From NCBI GenBank assembly GCA_021203115.1, contig JAJQBV010000100.1, positions 1 to 19,138 of the forward strand: a DNA stretch of 19,138 nucleotides, written 5' to 3'. The stretch comes from Clostridiales bacterium (GTDB lineage: Bacteria; Bacillota; Clostridia; Lachnospirales; Lachnospiraceae). Made by a program: the position numbers and the translations under genes. The notes beneath the pieces were generated by a model. The model was given only the letters and a program-made list of their open reading frames with translations, was not told the origin of the DNA and made no database searches. Of this stretch, positions 7,153-15,032 are shown one piece after another; the stretch's first letter is position 1; every line of letters starts with the position of its first letter.

Positions 7153-8607
7153 TTATGCTCCCGCCTGTTCAGCGGCAGCGATTTCTTCCTTACTGAACCG
7201 GAAACCGATAATCGCGCAGATCAGACCGATCGTGGCGAACACAAAGCCGGTAGCGAATGCTCTGGTATAATCGTTGGAGGATCCCAATACTACGCCGACC
7301 ACGGAACCGAAAATAACGGAACCGCCCGTCGCTCCGAAGTTATAGAGCGCCGCTCCGGAGGGGACGTCCTCACGGGGTGTGTTGCTCTGCCAGAACGCAG
7401 AGAAAGTAGACTGCGCAACTACGGAGGTAAATCCGCCGATTGCTGTGGCGATGTAGATCACAATCATACCCAGCGGTATGGAGGGACCGATCACCACCAG
7501 ATCTCCGCCCGCAGCCGTTCCGGTGAATTTCAGGCAGTACAGGATGCCGGTTGCTGCCATGGCTGCAACCATGGAGAGAATGCCGAATACCCGGAAGCGT
7601 TTGACAAATTTTTTCCCGATATAGGCGCCCAGGAAGAATCCCAGGATCAGGATTACGATTTGTTGTGCCGTAGTCGCGGTTCCGTTGAACAGCGTGGTGG
7701 CGGGAAACTCTGAAAAGTTCATCCGTATCCACATCACACAGTAGGAACCGGAACAGGTAGAGTAGGCCGCAGCGACCAGAGAACCGATAAAGGCGAAGGT
7801 CAGCCGCTTGTTGCGGAACATTTTAATCGGAACCGCAGGGTTGCTGATAGAAAGCTCCCGGCGGATCATCCAGGCGATGCAGATGATTGTCACCGCCAGC
7901 AGCACCAGAGAGATGGCGCTGGCCCAGGCAAACATTTTGCCTCCCAGGTTCATCCAGAGAACCATGCAGGTCAGACCGACGACGGTCAGGATCAGACCGA
8001 GGAAATCAAACCCTTTCGATGCTCCCGGTGTTTTCGTGTTCGGGCAGTGGGGCAGTACCATCAAAAAGCCGATGATTGTCAGCGGTAAGTTGGCGATATA
8101 GGCCAATTTTCCCACAATCCCGCCTGCAGAGTACATTGCACTGATGAGAATCGGTCCGCAGATGGCGCCGATTGCGTTGGCTACCGCAATGTATCCGAAA
8201 AATTTGGCTCGTTCATGCGCCTGCACTGCCATCGGCATCAGTACATACGCGCAGGAAATATAAAATCCTCCGCCGATCGACTGCAGGAGATAGGCCAGAC
8301 CGTAAGGAACCCATGTCGCGGTGAACATCATCAGAATTCTTCCGACCAGCTGGATGATAATGCCGATTACGATCATGTTCCGCTGTCCGAGGATAGCGGT
8401 CAGCTTGCCGACGATCGGCAGGATCAGCAGCATTCCCAGCGTGCCGAATGCCGAGATCAGAACATAATATTGCATGGCGTCCATTTTTGTGACTTCGGCT
8501 GACAGGCAGACTGCGGTTCCGTAATTTGCGAATTGCATTCCTACGCAGAGAACCAGTACGCCGATGATAAAGACCCAGTTTTTCTTATTTGCCTCATCTT
8601 TTCCCAT
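7153..8607 (-). CDS. MFS permease, DHA2-like, about 14 membrane segments
   Basis: 484 residues, mostly hydrophobic. The first segment (WVFIIGVLVLCVGMQFANYG) begins after a 12-residue charged leader, with the usual MFS loop motif GKLTAILGQRNM after the second segment, and HERAKFFGYIAVANAIGAICGP in the fifth-segment region (GP motif). Length and spacing fit 14-segment drug:H+ antiporter-2 type proteins rather than 12-segment sugar porters. Start at 8607 has GGAGGAG upstream. It lies between an SDR (54 bases upstream) and the second PanB-like gene in the same direction, so it probably imports the cluster's substrate or exports its product. Such proteins in gut catabolic operons are often uptake systems for bulky aglycones or steroids; that role is inferred from context only. 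Confidence 0.88.
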   Translation of the reverse strand: MGKDEANKKNWVFIIGVLVLCVGMQFANYGTAVCLSAEVTKMDAMQYYVLISAFGTLGMLLILPIVGKLTAILGQRNMIVIGIIIQLVGRILMMFTATWVPYGLAYLLQSIGGGFYISCAYVLMPMAVQAHERAKFFGYIAVANAIGAICGPILISAMYSAGGIVGKLAYIANLPLTIIGFLMVLPHCPNTKTPGASKGFDFLGLILTVVGLTCMVLWMNLGGKMFAWASAISLVLLAVTIICIAWMIRRELSISNPAVPIKMFRNKRLTFAFIGSLVAAAYSTCSGSYCVMWIRMNFSEFPATTLFNGTATTAQQIVILILGFFLGAYIGKKFVKRFRVFGILSMVAAMAATGILYCLKFTGTAAGGDLVVIGPSIPLGMIVIYIATAIGGFTSVVAQSTFSAFWQSNTPREDVPSGAALYNFGATGGSVIFGSVVGVVLGSSNDYTRAFATGFVFATIGLICAIIGFRFSKEEIAAAEQAGA

Positions 8608-8661
8608 TACATTTTCTCCTCCTTCTTCCCATTTTTGTTGTCTCTTTATTGCCGGAATGAA

Positions 8662-9456
8662 TTATCCAAGGCAGACGCCGCCGTCGATCACGATACTTGC
8701 GCTGGTCACAAAGCTGGATTCATCGCTTCCCAGATAGACAGCCAACGGCGCAATCTGATCCGGCATAGCGTATCTCTGGATTGTCCATTCGGAATAGTGG
8801 GCATTGTACCCGGTCCCGTGGTGGACTGCTGTTCCCTTCGAGTCGCGGTCTCCGGCAGACTCCGTGATGTTCGTGACAATCGGTCCGGGGAGAATCGCGT
8901 TGCAGCGGATGCCCTGTCTGGCGTATTCATAGGAGATGCTCTTCATTAGGGCATTGGCTCCCGCCTTGGATGCCGTGTATGCTACACCGCCGGTGGAGCT
9001 CTCAATTGCTGCATTGGATGTGATCATTACGATTACGCCCTTGATTTCATTCTTCAGGAAATATTGTATTGCTGCGCGTGTCATATACATCGAGCCTGTG
9101 AGGTTCACATTGATCTGGCGCTGCCAGATATCGTCTGTCATGTCCTCCAGCATGGTCCAGTTATCCGTGATGCCCGCGTTATGGGAAAGCAGATTGCAGC
9201 TGCCAAACGCGTTCGCGCATGCAGCCACGGCTTTTTCACAATCTTCCGCGTTTGTTACATCACATCTCATGGTCTGAAGGCAATCTGATAATCCGATTGC
9301 CTCGACTTCCTGCTGCAGTTCCCCCAAACGCTCCGTATTCAGATCGCAGGCCAATACCTTTGCGTTCTCTTTCAGGTATGCCAGTGCGATCGCTTTCCCC
9401 ATGCCGGAAGCTGCTCCTGTTACCACAGCAATCTTTCCATCCATACGATTTGCCAT
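8662..9456 (-). CDS. Short-chain dehydrogenase/reductase, first gene of the PanB/MFS operon
   Basis: 264 residues, intact, start at 9456 with GGAGGAGG upstream. Motifs: VTGAASGMG near residue 13, CDLNTE after strand two (acidic, suggesting NAD), HNAGITD, MITSNAA serine, VAYTASKAG with Tyr-x-x-x-Lys, and IVIDGGVCLG at the end. It is the close paralogue of the SDR at 1131-1946, and both carry the GYNA segment about 60 residues from the C-terminus. It leads an operon SDR, MFS, PanB-like. A promoter (9543-9573) and a large inverted repeat (9487-9540) lie immediately upstream, so this operon is probably the regulated target of the LuxR-type protein next door. Confidence 0.92.
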   Translation of the reverse strand: MANRMDGKIAVVTGAASGMGKAIALAYLKENAKVLACDLNTERLGELQQEVEAIGLSDCLQTMRCDVTNAEDCEKAVAACANAFGSCNLLSHNAGITDNWTMLEDMTDDIWQRQINVNLTGSMYMTRAAIQYFLKNEIKGVIVMITSNAAIESSTGGVAYTASKAGANALMKSISYEYARQGIRCNAILPGPIVTNITESAGDRDSKGTAVHHGTGYNAHYSEWTIQRYAMPDQIAPLAVYLGSDESSFVTSASIVIDGGVCLG

Positions 9457-9486
9457 TACATTCCTCCTCCTTTTATGAAAAAATAT

Positions 9487-9540
9487 TTTTATACAAAAAG
9501 CCCAAAATAAAATTTGAAATTAAATACTTTTTGTATAAAA
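9487..9540. repeat. Perfect 14-base inverted repeat in the leader of the SDR/MFS/PanB operon
   Basis: TTTTATACAAAAAG (9487-9500) and CTTTTTGTATAAAA (9527-9540) are exact reverse complements, 26 bases apart. Each arm is itself nearly palindromic around its centre. The outer arm begins two bases downstream of the -10 box, so the repeat covers the probable transcription start and leader. It may be a paired operator for a regulator or an RNA stem-loop. Confidence 0.7.
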
Positions 9541-9542
9541 TT

Positions 9543-9573
9543 ATTATATGAGAATCGGGGTAAATACAGTCAA
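9543..9573 (-). promoter_or_regulatory. Probable promoter of the SDR/MFS/PanB operon
   Basis: Minus-strand TTGACT (-35, 9568-9573) and TATAAT (-10, 9543-9548). The boxes are near-perfect but the spacer is 19 bases, longer than the ideal 17, which fits a promoter that needs an activator. The leader to the ATG at 9456 is about 80 bases. Confidence 0.6.
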
Positions 9574-9620
9574 AATGAAGTATATTTTTGAGAAAACAGA
9601 CATGTTGCGAAAAATCAGAC

Positions 9621-9654
9621 AAAATAAGCTGCGGCTTTCAAAGCTGCAGCTTTT
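9621..9654. terminator. Terminator after the LuxR-type gene
   Basis: AAGCTGCGGCTTT (9626-9638) and AAAGCTGCAGCTT (9640-9652) pair over up to 13 bases with one mismatch, flanked by AAAAT on one side and TTTTAT on the other. It sits directly after the regulator stop codon (9656) and before the operon promoter at 9543-9573, so it insulates the two units. Confidence 0.7.
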
Positions 9655-9655
9655 A

Positions 9656-10417
9656 TCAGATGCGGGGATTTAAAATTTTTACCAGGAGTTCCTGCATGCC
9701 GGATACAGACAGCTTTTTGTATATATGGGACAGATGTTTGCGTATGGTTGTGGGAGAGATGACTAATCGCTTGCTGATTTCATCCGGCGATACCCCCTGA
9801 CAGAGCAGTCGTACGATCTTTCGTTCCTGCTGGGTCAGCCCGGCCACATCCAGAAGCATATCCCATTTGGCTGATTGTGTACCGGAGAGCGCTTTGTAAT
9901 AAAACATGCGGTGAAAATTGTTCAGATGCGGTAGAATAATGTCCAGAATCTCCCGTTCCTTTTCTCCGTAGGGTATGTTGCGGGTTCGGTCAAAAGCAAA
10001 GGTTACTCTTGCAATTTCATCATCATCCACAAGTGTAATATAAAAAGAATACTTTAGCTTGCGTGCCGGCAGTATGTAGTCGCGGGTAAATTCGCTGGCC
10101 TCAACCTTAGACCAATCCGTAAAAAAGAGAACGGAAGCAGTGGGTTTACCACCGTCTTTGGTTGTCTGCTTTTCTCGGCGCGCGACATCCAGGTGCTTGT
10201 AGTATTCGATATAAGCGCTGCTCCATTCTTTCCTGTAATTATAGAATTTTTGCAGGATTTGATTCCCTTGTGCGTCCATTACATAAGCCAGACCGTTGTC
10301 AAAGGGACAGAGCGAGTTCATATTATACAGTACAGCTTCCGTGAATTCTTCGACGCTGTGGCTGCTTTCACATTTTAGTAAGAAATGATGGATCTTTTTC
10401 TACTGCCGTTCTTCCAT
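9656..10417 (-). pseudogene. LuxR-type transcription regulator with an in-frame TAG at codon 6
   Basis: The C-terminal 60 residues are a GerE/LuxR helix-turn-helix: LTQQERKIVRLLCQGVSPDE, then ISKRLVISPTTIRKHLSHIY and KKLSVSGMQELLVKIL. The N-terminal 190 residues look like a GAF/PAS-type sensor; there is no receiver domain or membrane segment. The apparent ATG at 10321 has no good ribosome site. The same frame continues upstream as sensible protein (CESSHSVEEFTEAVLYN) to an ATG at 10417 with GGAGAGAGG before it, broken only by TAG at 10400-10402. With that codon restored the protein is 253 residues. Initiation at 10321 could still yield a shortened 221-residue product. It probably controls the adjacent SDR/MFS/PanB operon (inference from position). 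Confidence 0.8.
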
Positions 10418-10464
10418 ATAAAAATACCTCTCTCCCCACATTTAATATAGCACGATAAAGAAGA

Positions 10465-10509
10465 GAGTAATATACTCGAAATGTAGTAATTTTTGACTGG
10501 AAATTACTA
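10465..10509. promoter_or_regulatory. Two palindromes upstream of the LuxR-type gene
   Basis: GAGTA-ATA-TACTC (10465-10477) and TAGTAATTT-N8-AAATTACTA (10484-10509) are both perfect dyads in the gap between the divergent regulator and fhs genes. They are candidate operators for autoregulation. Neither resembles the repeat at 9487-9540. The rest of 10418-10601 is AT-rich with no gene seen. Confidence 0.45.
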
Positions 10510-10601
10510 ATAATTTGTGCGCTTGTGCCAGAAATAATTCTGCGGGTAAGATATGAAATAAGGATACTGCATAATAATTCTGAAAATTTTAAAGGCTAAT
10601 T

Positions 10602-10720
10602 GTTGAAAATCACAGTGGAATTGATAAGGCTGAGGGTGGATTACATCCCGCTAAAAGATAGACAGGAAGTTCATTCCGGCAGCAGTTGTCAACTCGGCCA
10701 CGGCAGGTGGGGAAAAGAAT
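10602..10720 (+). pseudogene. Decayed fragment of a formate-THF ligase N-terminus
   Basis: Translated in shifting frames, the stretch reads VENHSGIDKAE, then VDYIPLKDRQE, then N-S-ATAGGEK, which parallels [21 protein letters not shown] and N-P-TPAGEGK in the intact-looking fhs just downstream. At the DNA level GTGGATTAC is identical and the following AAAGAtAGaCAGGA is near-identical, and the P-loop region aligns (CCacGGCaGGtG GGGAAAaG). The spacing between the two blocks is 62 bases here against 76 in fhs, so there has been a deletion plus at least one frameshift. It is therefore a relic of a second fhs 5' end, from a partial duplication or replacement. Confidence 0.5.
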
Positions 10721-10735
10721 ACTGAATTTTGTGAA

Positions 10736-10764
10736 TTGTAAAAACGGAAGCGTATTTTTATGAT
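10736..10764 (+). promoter_or_regulatory. Candidate promoter for fhs and the folate operon
   Basis: TTGTAA (10736-10741) and TATGAT (10759-10764) with a 17-base spacer, giving a start near 10771 and a short leader before the ribosome site AAGGAGGAG at 10781-10789. The -35 box is imperfect. Confidence 0.45.
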
Positions 10765-10795
10765 ATCTACATCGGAAGAAAAGGAGGAGTTTACT

Positions 10796-12472
10796 ATGGA
10801 AATCAAGACAGATATCGAGATCGCACAGTCCTGTGAGATGAAAAAGATCACGGAAATCGCTGCAGTGGCGGGGGTAGAAGAAAAGTACCTGGAGCAGTAC
10901 GGCAATTACAAGGCCAAGGTGGATTACGCTCTGCTGAAAGACAGGCAGGAGAAACCGGACGGGAAGCTGATCCTGGTGACGGCCATCAATCCGACCCCGG
11001 CGGGCGAGGGAAAGACGACCACCACCGTGGGACTGGCCGATGGCCTGAGAAAGATCGGGAAGAATGCGGTGATGGCGCTGCGGGAGCCTTCCCTCGGACC
11101 GGTCTTCGGCGTGAAGGGAGGCGCAGCCGGAGGCGGTTACGCACAGGTAGTTCCGATGGAAGACATCAACCTGCATTTTACGGGTGATTTTCACGCGATC
11201 GGCGCCGCGAACAACCTGCTGGCGGCGATGCTGGACAACCATATTCAGCAGGGGAACGCGCTGGGGATCGACCCGAGAAAGATTACATGGAGGCGTGCGG
11301 TGGATATGAATGACCGCCAGCTGCGCAACATCGTAGACGGCCTGGGCGGCAAGCCGAACGGGACTCCCCGTGAGGATGGCTTCGATATCACGGTCGCCTC
11401 TGAGGTGATGGCAGTACTCTGCCTGGCCAGTGATATTAAAGATCTGAAAGAACGGCTGGCGCGGATCATTGTCGCCTATACCTATGACGATAAGCCGGTC
11501 ACCGCGGGCGAACTGAAGGCGCAGGGAGCCATGGCGGCTCTCTTAAAAGACGCCCTGAAGCCGAATCTGGTGCAGAGTCTGGAGAGGACGCCGGCCTTTA
11601 TCCACGGCGGTCCGTTTGCAAATATCGCGCATGGCTGCAACTCTGTGACAGCCACAAGGATGGCGATGAAGCTGGGCGGTTACGCCGTGACAGAAGCGGG
11701 CTTCGGCGCTGACCTGGGAGCGGAAAAGTTCCTGGACATCAAGTGCCGTATGGCGGGGCTGAGACCGTCCGCGGTTGTCATAGTAGCGACCGTGCGCGCG
11801 CTGAAGCACCACGGCGGCGTGGCGAAAGCAGATTTAAACGAAGAAAATCTGGAGGCGCTGGCGGCCGGTCTGCCGAATCTGCTGCGCCATGTGGAGAATG
11901 TGACGCAGGTATACAGGCTGCCGTGCGTGGTGGCGATCAATGCATTTCCCACGGATACGGCCGCAGAGTTAAAACTTGTGGAGGATAAGTGCAGGGAGCT
12001 TAGCGTCAATGTTGCGCTTTCTGAAGTGTGGGCAAAGGGCGGCGAGAGCGGAAAAGCCCTAGCCTAGCACTTAGTACGCCTCTGCGAACAGCCGAATGAG
12101 TTCCGATTTGCCTATGAGGCGGATGCCGGTATCATGGAGAAGCTGAACGCCATCGCGACGAAGATTTACCATGCGGACGGGGTGACGCTGGTGGGTAACG
12201 CGGTGAAACAGTTAAAGCAGCTGGAGAGTCTGGGATTCGGGAAACTGCCGATCTGTATGGCCAAGACACAGTACAGCTTTTCTGACGATGCGAAAAAGCT
12301 CGGGGCGCCGGAAGGATTTACCATCGCGGTCCGTAATCTGAAGGTGTCTGCCGGTGCCGGATTTATCGTGGCATTGACCGGTGATATCATGACGATGCCG
12401 GGATTACCGAAAGTTCCTGCGGCTGAGCGGATTGATGTGGATGAGGATGGAGTGATTTCGGGACTGTTTTGA
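10796..12472 (+). pseudogene. fhs: Formate-tetrahydrofolate ligase (fhs) with one in-frame TAG
   Basis: The product joins formate to THF with ATP to give 10-formyl-THF, and can run in reverse to yield ATP. Start at 10796 with AAGGAGGAG upstream; full frame 559 codons, the normal size. Motifs: [17 protein letters not shown] (P-loop, residues about 61-77), [46 protein letters not shown] and GGEx(S)GKALA. TAG at 12065-12067 (codon 424) interrupts [21 protein letters not shown] where the family usually has Glu (A-E-x-V-x-LCEQPN), so GAG to TAG is the simplest change. The C-terminal quarter ([21 protein letters not shown]) is intact in the same frame. As read the enzyme would lack residues 424-558, which include conserved folate-site sequence, and should be inactive. 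Confidence 0.92.
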
Positions 12473-12502
12473 GGAGAGACATGCATAAGTAACATTTTAT
12501 TG

Positions 12503-12595
12503 ACAGAGTAGGAGTTGGCGCGTTAAGTGTCGGAGAATGGGAGGTTGTCTCCGGACGAAACACGAGAGTGTGCGGTGCCGCTCCGCATCCGCTGC
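12503..12595 (+). promoter_or_regulatory. THF-I (tetrahydrofolate) riboswitch
   Basis: Conserved blocks appear in the right order: AGAGTAG, GGCGCGTTAAGTGT, GAATGGGAGGTTG, CGAAAC, CGAGAGTGTGCGGTGC, and GCATCCGCT closing the structure. These match the known folT riboswitch class. It lies between fhs and folT, so it can tune folate uptake and the downstream genes separately from fhs. Reduced folate binding would be expected to lower folT expression. Confidence 0.92.
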
Positions 12596-12624
12596 CACAT
12601 AAGGTGTGTAGTTCCTTTTGTGGC
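12594..12624 (+). promoter_or_regulatory. Hairpin directly after the riboswitch (expression platform candidate)
   Basis: GCCACATAAGG (12594-12604) and CCTTTTGTGGC (12614-12624) pair over 10 of 11 positions, with a 9-base loop. No T run follows, and the ribosome site AAAGGAG near 12636 lies outside the stem. It touches the last helix of the aptamer, so the two may compete. How it controls folT is not clear from sequence. Confidence 0.5.
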
Positions 12625-12647
12625 ATCAGACATGAAAGGAGATTACG

Positions 12648-13190
12648 ATGAAAAATACAAGACAGATGGCAATGGACGCTTTATTGGTGGCGCTGTGCGC
12701 AGTGCTGGGATATATTTCTCTGGATATGGGATTTATTAAGGTAACCTTTGAAAGCCTGCCGATTTTATTAGGAGGTCTGCTCTTCGGACCGATGGACGGA
12801 TTTATTATCGGTACGCTTGGAACATTGATTTATCAGGTTCTCCGCTATGGCGTCACGGCAACGACAGTGCTGTGGATGCTTCCCTATATGATATGTGGCG
12901 GAATTGTCGGCATTTACGCAAAATCACACAATTTTCGACTGAGAAGAAAACAGATTATGTTTTTGGTGATAGCCAATGAACTGTTGATTACCGCACTGAA
13001 TACGGGAGTCATTTTCATTGACAGCAAGATATATGGTTATTATTCGGTTGCCTATGTTTTCGGCTCACTGGCTCTGCGTTTGGTTGTGTGTGTGATAAAA
13101 GCAGTGGCGTTTGGTGTGGTTCTTCCCGGAATTGTGAAGGCGGTCCGCCATAGTTTGGGGTTGTGGAAAGGGACGGAGGAGGTTTCATGA
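12648..13190 (+). CDS. folT: FolT, folate-specific S component of an ECF transporter
   Basis: 180 residues with about five to six membrane segments and the S-component start MDALLVALCAVLGYISL. The segments FESLPILLGGLLFGPMDGFI and GTLGTLIYQVLRYG are typical of the ECF S-component (FolT-like) family. It binds folates at the membrane and works with a shared EcfA/EcfA'/EcfT module encoded elsewhere. Start at 12648 has AAAGGAG before it. The THF riboswitch upstream is the main support for folate rather than another vitamin. Its stop codon overlaps the next start by four bases (ATGA at 13187), so it is translationally coupled to folC. Confidence 0.9.
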   Translation: MKNTRQMAMDALLVALCAVLGYISLDMGFIKVTFESLPILLGGLLFGPMDGFIIGTLGTLIYQVLRYGVTATTVLWMLPYMICGGIVGIYAKSHNFRLRRKQIMFLVIANELLITALNTGVIFIDSKIYGYYSVAYVFGSLALRLVVCVIKAVAFGVVLPGIVKAVRHSLGLWKGTEEVS

Positions 13191-15004
13191 CAGCGGATGA
13201 GGCGATTCGTTATATAGAAGATTATTCGTGAAACCGAACGCGCCCCGGCCTGGAGCGGACGAGAGATTTGCTCCGGGCGTTGGGAAATCCGGAGAAACGA
13301 CTGCGGTTTATTCATGTGACCGGCAGTAATGGGAAGGGCAGCACCTGCGCGATGCTGGCTTCTGTTTTGGAACAGGCGGGTTATCGGACCGGATTATACA
13401 CATCGCCGTATCTGCAGGATTTCTGTGAGCGGATTCAGGTGAACCGAACGAATATTCCGAAGGAAAGGCTGGCGGATATTACAGGACTGGTTCGGAAGGT
13501 GGCCGACCGGATGGAAGACCATCCCAGCCAGTTCGAGCTGGTGACGGCCATCGCCATGCTGTTTTTTGCAGAAGAGAACTGTGATATCGTCGTGCTGGAG
13601 GTCGGCATGGGCGGCGCGCTGGACAGCACAAATGTTATTGATGCGCCAGAAGTAGCGGTAATCACCAATATTTGTCTGGAACATACAGAGTATCTGGGAA
13701 CCACGATCGCAGAGATTGCCCGTACAAAGGCCGGCATTGTGAAGCCCGGCTGCGACGCAGTGGTTTACAATAGCACCCCGGAAGCGGTGGAAGTGATAAG
13801 GGAGGTTTGCGCGGAAAGAAAGGTTCCGGTGCACATGGTGGATTTTTCAGCCGTAAGGCTGACCCGCCATGGCCTGACAGGGCAGGAATTTCTCTGGAAA
13901 GGACTTGCCATTCGTCTTCCTTTGTCAGACAGACTGCAGCTGCGCAATGCGGCGACTGCCCTGACGGTGATTGAGGTACTTCGGAAGCGGGGATACGCAG
14001 TCCGTGATCAGGATATCGTAAATGGGTTTGCCGGTGTTTTCTGGCCGACCCGTATGGAGGTTGTGCAGAAAGAGCCATTGTTCCTTTTGGACGGAGGACA
14101 TAATCCGCAGTGTGCGGACGCGATGACGGATTTTTTGTGTGAGTTTCTTCCGGACAGAAAAGTGGTATTTCTGATCGGATTTCTCCGTGACAAGGAAACA
14201 GAGGGAATACTGGAAAAACTGATTCCGTTTGCCGGAGAGTTTGTCTGTGTGGCGCCAGACAGTCCGCGTTCCCTCCCGGCGGAAATGCTGGCCGGGCAGA
14301 TAAAGCGGCTATGTGATGTCCCGGTTCAAACCTGCAAAAGTGTTCAAACCGGGATCGTCAGAAGCATTCATTCCGGATTCCCGGTGGTTTGTTTTGGTTC
14401 CCTGTACCTGGCCGGGGAGATCAGAAATCAACTTGTTCTGATTCGGAAGACTTTTCAGCGAAAACAATGTATGGATGCCAGAAGGAATCTTACTGAGCAG
14501 CAGCGCACGGAGTTTAGTGAGCAGATTTTTCGGAGGCTTATAGAACTTCCGGAAGTGCAGCAGGCAAACGTTATTTTTTCGTATGCAGCGACATATGACG
14601 AGGTGGATTTGACGGCCTTTCATTGCTGGGCAAAGGATGAGGGCAAGACCCTTGCATTTCCTGTTTCAGGAAAGGGCGGTGTGATGGAGGCGTATGAGCC
14701 GTGGAACGATGACAGCTGGGAGACCGGCAAATACGGGATTGTATCACCCATGCTATCTCGCTCGGACTATATTTGCCCGGAGAAGATTGATCTGATTCTG
14801 ATTCCCTGTGTGGGATGGGATGGTTATGGCGGCCGTCTGGGTCACGGAGCGGGGTACTATGATCGCTATCTATTGAAATGCGGAGGAGCTGCACAGGTTA
14901 TGGTTGCTTTTGATGTCCAAAAGCTGGAGAGGACTGCGCAGGAAGAGACGGATCAGGCGGTATCCTGTGTTGTGACAGACACCGGAGTGAAGCGGTTTCT
15001 CTGA
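13187..15004 (+). pseudogene. folC: FolC (folylpolyglutamate synthase) fused to 5-formyl-THF cyclo-ligase, with in-frame TGA at codon 15
   Basis: The ATG at 13187 follows GGAGGAGG and overlaps the folT stop, so it is the true start. The frame reads MTADEAIRYIEDYS, then TGA (13229-13231), then NRTRPGLERTRDLLRALG. FolC proteins often have Trp at this point, so TGG to TGA is likely. FolC part, residues 1 to about 415: P-loop VTGSNGKGS at 44-52, YTSPYLQDFCERIQVN, LEVGMGGALDSTN, ICLEHTEYLG, LLDGGHNP. It adds glutamates to folate to retain it in the cell. From about residue 418 follows a complete 5-formyl-THF cyclo-ligase domain: RRNLTEQQR, FSYAATYDEVD, and GGRLGHGAGYYDRYL near 548-562, which returns 5-formyl-THF to the active pool. 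No stop or start separates the two domains. A TTG at 13268 could only give a protein shortened at its N-terminus. Confidence 0.9.
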
Positions 15005-15032
15005 TTATAGGGAAACATGTAGTGAAGATATC

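Noticed and set aside
9711..9721. CTTTTTGTATA inside the LuxR gene, identical to part of the operator repeat arm at 9527-9537
   Set aside because: It encodes the conserved Y-K-K-L of the helix-turn-helix, so an 11-base AT-rich match is likely chance.
10602..10795. ZTP (pfl) or other riboswitch ahead of fhs
   Set aside because: ZTP riboswitches often precede C1 genes, but the conserved CCGCCTGGGC block is absent, and the stretch is better explained as a decayed fhs fragment.
10610..11242. A 210-residue open frame on the - strand overlapping the fhs start
   Set aside because: It is the antisense of fhs and its leader, with no recognisable protein pattern; fhs on the + strand has a strong ribosome site and full family homology.
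2031..13231. Stop-codon recoding (selenocysteine at TGA, pyrrolysine at TAG, or a variant genetic code)
   Set aside because: TAA, TAG and TGA are all affected, and they also end intact genes in the window. No SECIS-like or other recoding structure was evident beside the TGA in folC, and the affected residues (Trp, Glu or Gln-like) are not selenocysteine or pyrrolysine positions.
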